A stretch of DNA of 64,000 nucleotides from Pseudoxanthomonas yeongjuensis (GTDB lineage: Bacteria; Pseudomonadota; Gammaproteobacteria; Xanthomonadales; Xanthomonadaceae), in assembly GCF_010093345.1 (NCBI RefSeq), contig NZ_PDWT01000008.1:49332-113331 (forward strand). The letters run 5' to 3'. Position 1 is the first letter of the stretch; each line of letters begins with the position of its first letter. Shown here piece after piece: positions 44,285-52,836 of this stretch. Under the pieces are notes generated by a model that had not been told where the DNA came from, did no database searches, and saw only the letters and a program-made list of their open reading frames with translations. The translations under genes and the position numbers were made by a program.

Positions 44285-46132
44285 CTACTCGATCCGCACG
44301 ATCGTCGCCGACTTTCCGCCCAGTTGCAGGGGCCTGTCGAATGCGACCCCTAGACCCGTCATCACATCGTGGCCGCGACTTTTCGCATCGATGAAATCGC
44401 CGAAGCGATCCAGCGCCAGCGGCACGGTTTCGGCATTCCGGTTCAAGGCCACCATCACCGCGCCGCTATCGTCGTAGCGGAAATACACATAGACGCCATC
44501 GACCGGCGCGAAGTGCCGCAGCTTGCCGTGCCGCACGACCGGGGCGCGCTTGCGCCATTGCAGCAGGCGCCGCAGGTAATCCTGCGCATCGCGTTCGGCG
44601 ACCGACAGGCCAGCGCCGGTGAATGCGCTTTTCGCATCGCCTGCCCAACCACCCGGCATGTCGGCGCGGATCCGGCCGTCGTCGCGTTCGCGCGGGCCCT
44701 GCATCAGCGCTTCGGAGCCGTAGAAGAATTGCGGCGTGCCGCGCATCGTGGCGACATAGGCCATGGCCAGCTTGAACAGAGCCGTATCGCCGTCCAGCTG
44801 GGCGAGCACGCGCGTGGTGTCGTGGTTCTCGGCGAACACCACCAGCCGGTCGGCGTCCGGGTACAGGTAATCGTTGCCGAGCATTTCGTACAGGCGTCCC
44901 CAGCCGGTCTCGATGCCTTCGGGTTCCGTCAACGCACTGCGCAAGGCGATGTGGATCGGGAAATCCATCATGCTCGGCATCCACGGAACATGGCCGTCGG
45001 TATCGACCTTGCCACGCTGCCAGTGCGCGACCGTGGCCGGATGCGCGCTCCACTCCTCGCCGACCATGCTGAAGCCGGGATACTCCTCGAGTATCGCCTT
45101 GCCCCACGCGCTGAGGAAATCGGCGTCGGCATAGCCGTAGGTGTCTTCGCGGATGCCGGACAGGCCGGCGTATTCGATCCACCACAGGCTGTTCTGGATC
45201 AGGTAGGTGGCCAGGTGCGGGTTGCGCTGGTTGAGGTCGGGCATGCCGGGCGAGAACCAGCCTTCGACGAAGCCGGCACGGTCCACGCGTGCTGCATGCG
45301 GATCCTGCACCGTGGTCCGGCGATGGTTGGTGGGCGCGAACTTCCCGCCGTGGTTGATCCAGTCCGGCGTGGGCAGGTCGCGCATCCACCAGTGCTGCGA
45401 ACCGATGTGGTTCAGGACCACGTCCATGATCAGGCCGACACCCTGCGCGCGCGCCTTGGCGGACAAAGCGCGGTAGTCCTGGTTGCTGCCGAAGCGCGGA
45501 TCGATCCGGTACAGGTCGGTGATGGCGTAACCGTGATAGGAATATCTTGGTTGGTTGTTCTCCAGCAACGGCGTCGGCCACAACTGGGTGTAGCCCATGC
45601 CGGCGATGTAATCGAGGTGCCTGGAAATTCCCGCGATGTCGCCGCCGTGGCGCCCGTTGGGCGAGGCGCGATCGGCCGCTTCGCGCATTCCCGCGACGCT
45701 GTCGTTGCCCGGATCTCCATTGGCGAAACGGTCCGGCACGATCAGATAGATCGCATCGGACGAATCGAAGCCGCGCCGCGCCGCCGACCCCGGTTCGCGC
45801 GCGTCGAGGCGGAACGGGTGGCGCACGGCGATGCGATCGCCATCGAGGAATTCGATGTCGAAGCCGCCCGGTTCTGCGTCGGCGGCGATGTCGAGGGTGA
45901 CGAACAGGTAGTTGGGATTCGCCACCTTCTGCACATCGGCCAGGGCGACGCCGCGGCGCGACAGCCGCGGCGTCAATGCCGCGACCGCATCGCCATGCAC
46001 CATCAACTCGACCCGGCGATGTTCCATTCCCACCCACCAGCTGGCGGGTTCCAGGTGATCGATGGCGTAGTCGCGCGCCTGCGCGGCGGCGCTCAATGCC
46101 AGGCCCAGGAAAAGTACGATCAGTGTTCTCAT
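44285..46132 (-). CDS. Exported cyclomaltodextrinase-like alpha-amylase (GH13)
   Basis: The 615-residue protein has a signal peptide (cleavage near AQA-RD), an N-terminal cyclomaltodextrinase-type domain and the four GH13 motifs: DVVLNHIG, GIREDTYGY (nucleophile Asp), GEEWS (acid/base Glu) and ENHDTTR. It should hydrolyse cyclodextrins, pullulan or maltodextrins in the periplasm. The signal peptide makes a periplasmic role likely. It is not linked to a maltose regulon here. Confidence 0.92.
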   Translation of the reverse strand: MRTLIVLFLGLALSAAAQARDYAIDHLEPASWWVGMEHRRVELMVHGDAVAALTPRLSRRGVALADVQKVANPNYLFVTLDIAADAEPGGFDIEFLDGDRIAVRHPFRLDAREPGSAARRGFDSSDAIYLIVPDRFANGDPGNDSVAGMREAADRASPNGRHGGDIAGISRHLDYIAGMGYTQLWPTPLLENNQPRYSYHGYAITDLYRIDPRFGSNQDYRALSAKARAQGVGLIMDVVLNHIGSQHWWMRDLPTPDWINHGGKFAPTNHRRTTVQDPHAARVDRAGFVEGWFSPGMPDLNQRNPHLATYLIQNSLWWIEYAGLSGIREDTYGYADADFLSAWGKAILEEYPGFSMVGEEWSAHPATVAHWQRGKVDTDGHVPWMPSMMDFPIHIALRSALTEPEGIETGWGRLYEMLGNDYLYPDADRLVVFAENHDTTRVLAQLDGDTALFKLAMAYVATMRGTPQFFYGSEALMQGPRERDDGRIRADMPGGWAGDAKSAFTGAGLSVAERDAQDYLRRLLQWRKRAPVVRHGKLRHFAPVDGVYVYFRYDDSGAVMVALNRNAETVPLALDRFGDFIDAKSRGHDVMTGLGVAFDRPLQLGGKSATIVRIE

Positions 46133-46344
46133 GGCGGAATCCCCAGGACTTGCGATGGGCCGCTGCCTTCGCATTCGTGAACGAGGCTACAAGCCATGGC
46201 GGCACGCGTACGCATGAATTCGTATGTACTGCAATGCAGCGCGACGGCCCAGCATGCGCATTCATCGCGATCTTCACGCACGACGAGCGGATGTTCGCGC
46301 ATGGTCGCGTGCATCACGGCTCATGCACCAGCGAGGAGAACGCC

Positions 46345-46533
46345 ATGAACCCGCACGACCCCAACCCCGCCGCCCCGCCGCGCCCGAAACCCGGCGAGGT
46401 ACCCAGCCCGGTCAGGGATGTGCCGCCGGGCCAACCGACCGATCCGGTTTTCCCACCCTTGCACGATCCCGGCGTGAACCCGGATCCTGGCGCACCCGCT
46501 CCGGACGACTCACCGGATCCGCAGGGTCCTTGA
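46345..46533 (+). CDS. Small proline-rich protein
   Basis: The 62-residue protein has a strong AGGAG ribosome site and ATG at 46345. It is about one third proline and one sixth aspartate (RPKPGEVPSPVRDVPPG, PDDSPDPQGP). It has no signal or hydrophobic part and should be disordered. It resembles conserved small Pro/Asp-rich proteins of this family, function unknown. Upstream in-frame extensions run antisense through the amylase promoter and are rejected. Confidence 0.72.
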   Translation: MNPHDPNPAAPPRPKPGEVPSPVRDVPPGQPTDPVFPPLHDPGVNPDPGAPAPDDSPDPQGP

Positions 46534-46554
46534 TCGGGTTTCCCGGCAGGCCTC

Positions 46555-47001
46555 TTATCCGCCGCGATACTCGGCAACCACTTCCTCTGGCGTGGGATTG
46601 GCCTTGGCCTTGCCGTTGACGAACACCACGGGCACGGGCCCATTCATCACCGACAGCACTTTCGAGACCTCGTCCGGCGAGGCCAGGCTGCCGAACTCGG
46701 CGTTTTCCGAACGCGCGTAGGGCACGCCCTCGGCGGAGAGGCGGCGGGCCAGTGCCTCGGCGCGTTGCGCGGCATCGGAGGGACAGTTGGCGGGCGCGAA
46801 AATGACGATGCCCCGGCTGGCCTGTCCATCGGGCGCCGGGATCTGGACGAAGCCATGGCCGCCGGCTGTTTTTCCGGAATCGATTCGCCTGGTTGCCTTG
46901 GCGACCACTTCGCTGACGCCGCCTTCCGGCGCGTATACGCTCCACAGACAGATGCCGGCGACGACCACGCCGACCGCCAGACAGGTCTTCACCACGTTCA
47001 T
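46555..47001 (-). CDS. Membrane-anchored glutaredoxin-like hypothetical protein
   Basis: The product has 148 residues from ATG 47001. A single N-terminal membrane segment (VVKTCLAVGVVVAGICLWSVY) anchors a domain with IVIFAPANCP near residue 66 and VVFVNGKAKANPTPEEVVAEYRGG at the C-terminus, a thioredoxin/glutaredoxin-like pattern with one cysteine. It may be a periplasm-facing redox or scaffold protein. A longer start at 47049 is possible but adds only basic residues. Confidence 0.7.
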   Translation of the reverse strand: MNVVKTCLAVGVVVAGICLWSVYAPEGGVSEVVAKATRRIDSGKTAGGHGFVQIPAPDGQASRGIVIFAPANCPSDAAQRAEALARRLSAEGVPYARSENAEFGSLASPDEVSKVLSVMNGPVPVVFVNGKAKANPTPEEVVAEYRGG

Positions 47002-47136
47002 GCCATTCCCCCTGTTGCGTTGGCTGCGATTGTATCGGCTGCGGCTCAAGCGGGGTCAGGCGGTATCAGACGACGCCCACGCGGTGCCGCGATCCTGTTC
47101 CAGCGTGGCCATGTCGATCGAGCGGCCTGTTTTTTT

Positions 47137-47211
47137 GTAGGAGCGGGCCTTGCCCGCGATGCTCTTAATCACGCTGCCCGCAAAAGCATCGCGGGCAAGG
47201 CCCGCTCCTAC
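47137..47211. repeat. GTAGGAGCGGGCC-type REP with 27-base perfect arms
   Basis: GTAGGAGCGGGCCTTGCCCG... at 47137-47163 is perfectly inverse to 47185-47211 across a 21-base loop. A run of seven T lies just left of it. The ends match the palindrome at 20665-20744. Confidence 0.88.
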
Positions 47212-47212
47212 G

Positions 47213-47290
47213 CCCGAAGGAAGTCCCCTTGGGGGACGCCCCGAGGAAGTCCCCTTGGGGGGACGCCCCGAAGGAAGTCCCCTTGGGGCC
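47213..47290. repeat. Three tandem copies of a 26-27-base unit
   Basis: CCGAAGGAAGTCCCCTTGGG...GACGC occurs three times head to tail. The unit is partly palindromic (GTCCCC/GGGGAC). The copies begin at about 47213, 47240 and 47267. Nothing links it to CRISPR. Confidence 0.8.
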
Positions 47291-47322
47291 AAGGCGTGCC
47301 GTGCAACGCATCGAGTGCCGCT

Positions 47323-47799
47323 TCACCACGTGACCAGCTGCGAAAGATTCCACACCGCCACTTCCCTGTCGTTGTCGTCGTAGACCGAGAACCGGATGGT
47401 TTTCGATTCGTCGCCCGACAGGAAGAAGCAGGCCGCCTCGCGCGCCAGGGCTTCCTTCACCGCCGGCGTGCTCTGGTGCCAGGCGGGACCGACCCATAAT
47501 TTCGGACGGCCGTTGTCCACCGATGCGTTGCGCACCAGGCCCGCCGGCAGGGCGGCTTGGAGACTTGCCCGGCATTCCCGCATGCGCGCGGCGGCCGTGG
47601 CCTTGTCTGGCAACACGCGCGCTGGTGCTGGCGCTGCTACTGGTGCTACCACCGGTGCCGGTGTTGCCGAGGGAGCGGGAGCCGGAGTAGTGGCCGTGCC
47701 TGTGGGTGGCGAGCACGCCGCCGACAGCAGGGCGCCCGCAAGCGTGGCGACGGCAACGCCGATGGCGGCAAGGCGTGGTTTTCGGTGCGCTGATTGCAT
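47323..47799 (-). CDS. Lipoprotein of unknown function
   Basis: The product has 158 residues from ATG 47799, with lipobox SAAC (Cys28). A Pro/Ala-rich linker is followed by a domain of about 100 residues (AAARMRECRASLQAALPAGLVRNASVDNG, FFLSGDESKTIRFSVYDDNDREVAVW). It has two cysteines in the mature domain. No family could be named. A long upstream frame to 47919 is rejected. Confidence 0.75.
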   Translation of the reverse strand: MQSAHRKPRLAAIGVAVATLAGALLSAACSPPTGTATTPAPAPSATPAPVVAPVAAPAPARVLPDKATAAARMRECRASLQAALPAGLVRNASVDNGRPKLWVGPAWHQSTPAVKEALAREAACFFLSGDESKTIRFSVYDDNDREVAVWNLSQLVTW

Positions 47800-47818
47800 G
47801 GTGGCGGCACGATCCCTG

Positions 47819-48394
47819 TTATGGCGCCGGCGGCGGTTCGGGCGGAGGGGGCTCCGCGCCGGCTTGCGAAGGCAGGTAATAGCCGACACGGTCGAAGAAG
47901 CGCTTGTAGAACCCGGCATCGCGCACGGTCTTGCTGGCCACGCGCACCAGCGAATCGTCGCTGCTGCCGATCGGCAACGACACCGAACCGAGCACGCCCA
48001 CGCCCACGCTGGCCGAAGTCGGGTTCTTCTTCAGCGCATAGCGGTCCTGCACCGCGCTGACGAACACCAGCGCCTGGTCGGCGCCGTGCTCCACGCAGGA
48101 CACGCGCAGGTCGAGTTGCTGGTGGTCCTCGGGTTCGGGCTGGAAGTTCTTGGTCGCCTCGACCGACTCGCCGGTGGCGCGCGTCACCACGTAGCCCTGC
48201 CCGAGCAAGGCGCGTCGCGCCGCTTCGCAGGCGCGCGCGGGCGTGGTGGCGTAATTGCGCGAATAGATGTTGTCCGAGTCGAAGGATTCTTCCATGAACA
48301 GCGGCGCGGATTTGGGCTTGCCCGCAGTGCCGCACGCCGACAACAGCGCACAGGCGATGAGTGCGGCCCAGGGAAGCGGGGAGGAGCGGGACAT
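47819..48394 (-). CDS. DUF2242-like lipoprotein
   Basis: The 191-residue lipoprotein starts at ATG 48394, with lipobox LSAC (Cys21). The mature part (FDSDNIYSRNYATTPARACEAARRALLGQGYVV, HQQLDLRVSCVEHGADQALVFVSAVQDRYALKKNPTSASVGVGV) resembles DUF2242 proteins of xanthomonads and pseudomonads. The C-terminus is proline-rich (PPPPEPPPAP). Role in the outer membrane is likely but unknown. It sits just upstream of the lipoprotein at 47323, so the two may share a transcript. Confidence 0.8.
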   Translation of the reverse strand: MSRSSPLPWAALIACALLSACGTAGKPKSAPLFMEESFDSDNIYSRNYATTPARACEAARRALLGQGYVVTRATGESVEATKNFQPEPEDHQQLDLRVSCVEHGADQALVFVSAVQDRYALKKNPTSASVGVGVLGSVSLPIGSSDDSLVRVASKTVRDAGFYKRFFDRVGYYLPSQAGAEPPPPEPPPAP

Positions 48395-48624
48395 GGCGGC
48401 CTGGACGACGTTGGAGGAAGGCAAAGCATACCCATTGCCGCTGAACGTACCTGCCAGCGGCGGCCTGTGCCGGGCGAGCCGTCAGGAGCGCGGGCAGGGC
48501 CATGCGATACGCGCACCGCCCCCGGCGACGGCTTTGCGCCGATTGGCCGATTGCCTCGAGCGTCTGGAGAGGCGGGGTTTGATCGGCTACCGTCGGGCGG
48601 GACAACCCGAGCAGAGAAGTCTCG

Positions 48625-49098
48625 ATGAACAAGCCCTCCCTTTTCGCCTGCCTGCTGTTGCTGGCCACGACCTACGACGCAGGCGCCGCCGACCCGGCCC
48701 TGCGCAGCGCGGATATCCTCGCGCAGCAACGCGGGATCCGCGCCGACATGGATGCGCGCACCGACCGCTACGTGGACATGCCGCGATCCACGCGCAAGGC
48801 GATCCTCGCCGACCAGGACAGGCTGGCCGTATTGCTCGAAGGCAAGGTCGACACCTCGCAACTCGATCCTTCCAGCCGGGATGAAGTCGCCAGCCTGCTC
48901 GCCAGCATCGACGCCGCCGTCAACCGCACCGGCGACGAACGGCTGATCTGCACGCGCGAAGCGCGCATCGGCAGCAATTACATGACCCGCGTCTGCCGCA
49001 CGCCCTCGCAGCTGCGCGAACAACAGGCCGCTGGGCAGAAACTGCTCAAGGACGAAACATCCCGGGTCAAGTGCAGCAACAATAACGGATGCATCTAG
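48625..49098 (+). CDS. Exported hypothetical protein
   Basis: The 157-residue protein has a signal peptide (cleavage near AGA-AD). The mature part is highly charged and helical (LRSADILAQQRGIRADMDARTDRYVDMP, TSQLDPSSRDEVASLLASIDAAVNRTG) and contains cysteines in CTREARIGSNYMTRVC and a Cys near the C-terminus. No family is recognised. It is convergent with the YjbR-like gene. Confidence 0.78.
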   Translation: MNKPSLFACLLLLATTYDAGAADPALRSADILAQQRGIRADMDARTDRYVDMPRSTRKAILADQDRLAVLLEGKVDTSQLDPSSRDEVASLLASIDAAVNRTGDERLICTREARIGSNYMTRVCRTPSQLREQQAAGQKLLKDETSRVKCSNNNGCI

Positions 49099-49151
49099 GA
49101 AGGCCGGGATAATCGGCACGAACCCAATCCAGGCGACGTCACGCATGCAAG

Positions 49152-49562
49152 TCACCCGCCAGGACGATCCACCAGGGCAGCCAGCTTCTTCGGCGCCAGC
49201 AGGCAGTAACTCCCGGTCACGAGGTCGTTGACCTCGTCCCAGTCGCTGCCGGCATCGATGACCAGACCGGCGATATCGGGCCACCACACGGGTTTGAAGA
49301 AGGGAGCGCGCGAGAATTTCGGCGCCTCCAGCCTGGCGCTGGAACGGAAGGTCAGCACGGTGACCGGGCCATCGGTTCCGGCGGCCCTGGCGTAGGCCGG
49401 CGGCCAGCCCGCGTCGATGACCAGCACATGGGCGAAGTTCCTGCCGCGGATCATCCAGCGCGTGCCGACCCACGCCCGCTCTTCATGGGCTTCGGGAAAC
49501 TCCAGGCAGATCGCCCGCAGCCGATCGACGATCCAGGGTTCGACATTGGCGTGATTGGTCAT
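49152..49562 (-). CDS. MmcQ/YjbR family protein
   Basis: The 136-residue cytosolic protein has a MmcQ/YjbR-like double-wing layout (LRAICLEFPEAHEERAWVGTRWMIRGRNFAHVLV, FFKPVWWPDIAGLVIDAGSDWDEVNDLVTGSYCLLAPKKL). Family members may bind DNA or ligands; function not established. An upstream ATG at 49580 is possible. Confidence 0.88.
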   Translation of the reverse strand: MTNHANVEPWIVDRLRAICLEFPEAHEERAWVGTRWMIRGRNFAHVLVIDAGWPPAYARAAGTDGPVTVLTFRSSARLEAPKFSRAPFFKPVWWPDIAGLVIDAGSDWDEVNDLVTGSYCLLAPKKLAALVDRPGG

Positions 49563-49708
49563 CGTCGCTCCTGTATCCACGGATTGTCGCTAAGCCCGGC
49601 CATCCTAATTGCGCCGGACGAAAATCCGTATAGCGGCCCCGGCCACCTTGTGCACGTCGAAGAGGTAACCTGACCCGTATCCTTGCAGCCTATGAAACGG
49701 GACGCACC

Positions 49709-50182
49709 ATGATCAACAACGACGTAATGCGCAGCATCCGCTACATGCTCGACCTTGGCGACGGCAAGGTGGTCGAGGTCATCCGGTTGGCCGACGCGGA
49801 TTTCCCGATTGAAAAATCCGACGTGCCCGGTTTGCTGAAGAAGGAGGGCGAGGACGGTTTCGTTCCATGCGGCGATCGGGTACTCGCGCATTTCCTCGAT
49901 GGCCTGGTGTTCTATTATCGCGGTCGCGACGAGAGCTTGCCGCAGCGCCGGGTAGAGGACCGGATCAGCAACAACCTGGTGCTGAAGAAGCTGCGGGTCG
50001 CGTTCCAGCTGAAGGACGTGGACATGCACGAGATCTTCGAGCGCGCCGGCTTCCCGCTTTCCAAACCGGAGCTGAGCGCGCTGTTCCGCCAGCCCGGGCA
50101 CAAGCACTACCGCCCCTGCGGCGACCAGATCCTGCGCAACTTCCTCAAGGGATTGACCTTGCGCTACCGGGGCGAAGGCTGA
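49709..50182 (+). CDS. DUF1456 family (YehS-like) protein
   Basis: The 157-residue cytosolic protein has the DUF1456 duplicated helical unit: MRSIRYMLDLGDGKVVEVIRLAD...RVLAHFLDGLVFYYRG in the first half and LKKLRVAFQLKDVDMHEIFERAGF...QILRNFLKGLTLRYRG in the second. The family is conserved in many proteobacteria without a fixed function. ATG 49709 follows a GGGACGCACC stretch. Confidence 0.9.
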   Translation: MINNDVMRSIRYMLDLGDGKVVEVIRLADADFPIEKSDVPGLLKKEGEDGFVPCGDRVLAHFLDGLVFYYRGRDESLPQRRVEDRISNNLVLKKLRVAFQLKDVDMHEIFERAGFPLSKPELSALFRQPGHKHYRPCGDQILRNFLKGLTLRYRGEG

Positions 50183-50350
50183 AGCCCGGCAGTGGATGCA
50201 TGGATCGCCGATCGCTTCGTGAATCCAGGCATGTTCGCCGGATCCTTGCCTGAATGCGGATTCCGGTTTAACCGCTAGCCAACACCGTTCCGACCCTGTT
50301 CCGACGAATCGTTGGACACGATTGCCGCCGACACCTGCGGACGGCAAGCG

Positions 50351-51115
50351 ATGAAGAACACGGATATCGAGATCACCGGCAGCAAGGTGGCGGCCGTCAC
50401 CTTCGCTTTCTGGGTGATGAAGATCGCGGCCACGACGCTGGGAGAGACGGCGGGCGACCTGTTGTCGATGACCCTGGACCTCGGCTATGCGCTCGGCTCG
50501 GCCGTGCTGGTCGCGGCCTTCTTCCTGCTGCTGGCGCTGCAGGTCTCCGCGCGCCGTTTCCACCCGGCGCTGTTCTGGTCGGTGGTGCTGGCGACCAGTA
50601 CCGCCGGGACCACCATATCGGATCTGCTGGATCGCACCCTGGGACTCGGTTACGCGCTGGGCTCCACCCTCCTGGCGACCTGCCTCGCCCTGATCCTGCT
50701 GGCATGGCGCAGGTCCGAAGGATCGATATCGGTCAGCCGCATCGATTCCCGCAAGGCGGAGATCTTCTACTGGAGCGCTGTCCTGTTCTCCAACACCCTG
50801 GGCACGGCCCTGGGCGATTTCCTCGCCGACGACTCCGGGCTCGGCTTCGCTGGCGGCGCGGCGCTGGTCGGGGCGCTGATCCTCGCCACCGCGCTCGCCA
50901 CGCGCATCAGGAGCATCAGCAAAGTCGTCCTGTTCTGGATCGCCTTCGTGCTGACGCGTCCATTCGGGGCGACCTTCGGCGACGTGCTGACCAAGCCGCT
51001 GGAAAAAGGCGGGCTGGACTTCGGCACCCTCGGATCGTCGCTGATCCTGTTTTCCATTCTTGCCTGCCTGGTGACCTTCTCCGTGCTGCAGCGCCGTGCG
51101 GAAACGGCACGTTGA
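50351..51115 (+). CDS. Four-repeat integral membrane protein (COG4705 type)
   Basis: The 254-residue protein from ATG 50351 carries four copies of a T/S-x-x-G-x-T/A-x-x-D-x-L motif-bearing unit, each about 55-60 residues with two membrane helices: KIAATTLGETAGDLL, ATSTAGTTISDLLD, SNTLGTALGDFLA and TRPFGATFGDVL. COG4705-type membrane proteins have this layout and no proven function. An ATG at 50312 is also possible but less likely. The next gene overlaps its stop as TTGA. Confidence 0.85.
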   Translation: MKNTDIEITGSKVAAVTFAFWVMKIAATTLGETAGDLLSMTLDLGYALGSAVLVAAFFLLLALQVSARRFHPALFWSVVLATSTAGTTISDLLDRTLGLGYALGSTLLATCLALILLAWRRSEGSISVSRIDSRKAEIFYWSAVLFSNTLGTALGDFLADDSGLGFAGGAALVGALILATALATRIRSISKVVLFWIAFVLTRPFGATFGDVLTKPLEKGGLDFGTLGSSLILFSILACLVTFSVLQRRAETAR

Positions 51116-51378
51116 CCGGCCCGGTCGCGGACGCCGCACGGGGCAAGGACGATACGGCGACCACCGCATATCCACGGCTGTTGCGGATTTTCACCGGGTC
51201 GATCGTGATCGCGGTCCTGTGCGGCTTCACGGCAGTCGCAACGGAAGGCGGCAAGGAATTGCATCCCGCCCCGTTCCTCACCTTGGCCGCGCTATCCGCG
51301 ATAACGGCAGCTGCCAGTTTCGTCTGCATGCTGATCTGCCTGCTGGCGGAAGCCATCCAGTCTCTTCGCAGGCGCTGA
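51112..51378 (+). CDS. Small membrane protein coupled to COG4705-type gene
   Basis: The 88-residue protein from a TTG start at 51112 (LTGPVADAARGKDDT) has two hydrophobic segments (IFTGSIVIAVLCGFTAVATEG, LAALSAITAAASFVCMLICLL). TTGA overlap with the upstream stop implies coupled translation. No family is recognised. An ATG further in (MLICL) would lose the first helix. Confidence 0.68.
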   Translation: MTGPVADAARGKDDTATTAYPRLLRIFTGSIVIAVLCGFTAVATEGGKELHPAPFLTLAALSAITAAASFVCMLICLLAEAIQSLRRR

Positions 51379-51381
51379 TGC

Positions 51382-51774
51382 CTATGCGTGCTTCCTGCCG
51401 CGCACGGCCCACCCCGCACCCAGGCCCACCTGCAGCGGCACCGTCAGCAGGATCCCGGCGCTGAACCAACGCGGCCAGCCGCCGTCGACCCGGATCACGG
51501 CCAACACGGCCACGGCCAGCATCAACACGAAGAAAACGAGCGCATGCCTGCGCGGCGCGCACGGTGCGAGCTTCACCACCACCCACGCGGCAAACATGCC
51601 GGCGAGGAATACCCAGCCCAGGTCCCAGGCCAACCTGGCTTCGCCTGCCTGCGAAAATCCGCTCGCATCCGCCAGTTCGCCGCCACCCAGGTTGACCAGC
51701 ACGACCACGGCGAAGGCCAGCGTCATCGCCAGCAGCGAGCGCAGCGCGAGCGACGGAACACGCTTCAACGGCAT
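51382..51774 (-). CDS. Small multi-pass membrane protein
   Basis: The product has 130 residues from ATG 51774 with four hydrophobic segments (LLAMTLAFAVVVLVNLGG, WDLGWVFLAGMFAAWVVV, ALVFFVLMLAVAVLAVI, ILLTVPLQVGLGAGWAV). No family is recognised. It is convergent with the preceding small membrane gene and lies 55 bases from the M23 peptidase gene on the same strand, perhaps sharing its transcript. Confidence 0.7.
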   Translation of the reverse strand: MPLKRVPSLALRSLLAMTLAFAVVVLVNLGGGELADASGFSQAGEARLAWDLGWVFLAGMFAAWVVVKLAPCAPRRHALVFFVLMLAVAVLAVIRVDGGWPRWFSAGILLTVPLQVGLGAGWAVRGRKHA

Positions 51775-51829
51775 TGCGATTCCATGGACCCGCCCTTGTC
51801 CGCCTTTCGCATGGCACGCATCGGCCTTG

Positions 51830-52447
51830 CTACCGGGCCCGCAACTTGCCCATCGCGCGCAGATCCCAACGGATCTGCAATGGCAGGTCGCCACGATAGG
51901 CGCCTACATGCACATGCGGACTGCGCGACATGCCGTTGTTGCCGACGCTTGCCACCTCCTGCCCGGCGCTGACCAGGTCGCCGGGCTTCACCTTCACTGC
52001 GGTCACGTGCGCATAGACCACCACCACGCCATCGGCGCGCTCGAACAGGATCATGCTGGCCGGTGGGCGCCCGAACTTGCCCGGCTGGTTGACTACCTCG
52101 TTCGCCAGCACCGCCTTGACCTTGCCGTCGAACGGCGCCAGCACCTCGACCTGCCATCCGTACCAGTCCTCGTTGGCCTTGCCATCGCTGCGGTAGAGTT
52201 TTCCGAATCCGCCATCGCTACGCGGGTCGAAGCCGCCCATGACCATGCAATCAGTGCCCAGCGCATCGCCGGCATAGTCCATTTCCCCCTCCGCGTGCTC
52301 GGAACATACGAAGGGGTTCCGGTACACGGGACCGATCTGCACCGCTTCGATCGGACCGGTGTTCTCGCGCACCAGCGGTGGCGGCTCGAATCTCGCGGCA
52401 GGCGAAGCAGCGGCTTGCAAGGCAAGCAGCAAGGCGATGAGCGGCAT
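51830..52447 (-). CDS. Exported M23-family peptidoglycan endopeptidase
   Basis: The 205-residue protein from ATG 52447 starts with a signal peptide. The M23 fold shows metal ligands in GTDCMVMGGFD, then the conserved YAHVTAVKVKPGDLVSAGQ and the HxH motif in SPHVHVG. It should cut peptidoglycan crosslinks in the periplasm. A longer frame upstream is rejected. Confidence 0.88.
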   Translation of the reverse strand: MPLIALLLALQAAASPAARFEPPPLVRENTGPIEAVQIGPVYRNPFVCSEHAEGEMDYAGDALGTDCMVMGGFDPRSDGGFGKLYRSDGKANEDWYGWQVEVLAPFDGKVKAVLANEVVNQPGKFGRPPASMILFERADGVVVVYAHVTAVKVKPGDLVSAGQEVASVGNNGMSRSPHVHVGAYRGDLPLQIRWDLRAMGKLRAR

Positions 52448-52836
52448 GGCGGGATTCCGTGTGGAGTCAGGACCGGATCCTAACGGCCACGCCGATCCGG
52501 CGTATCTGCCGGTGGTCACGGATGATCGCAATATCAGGATGACGAAGACGCGCGACACGGGCAATCAGCGCGTCGCGCAGTATCGGCAGCGCATGGACCC
52601 ATGCGGTTGCCGTGCGACGGATCGGGAAACAGGAAAGCCGCCGAATGTGGCGACCGTGCATCCGGCCTGCAGTGCAGGTTCGGGGAATGCCGCCTTCCCC
52701 GGGCTGCACAGATGCATCGCAAGCCAGGCCTCCACCTCGCCTTGCGCGCGCCGGTTTGTGGCCTGGCCCGCAAGAAAGTACGGTAAGGGCACTCGCCGTC
52801 GACAGGCCGGCGCTGTTCGAGGAGCCGCAACCGGTC

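Larger units (their letters stand above)
47002..47322. other. Gene-free stretch with REP palindrome and tandem repeats
   Basis: The 321 bases hold the 27-base-arm REP at 47137-47211 and the tandem repeat at 47213-47290. Short open frames here are artefacts of the repeats. Confidence 0.7.

Noticed and set aside
47213..47290. Tandem repeats as a CRISPR array
   Set aside because: The three units are contiguous with no spacers and no cas genes are nearby.
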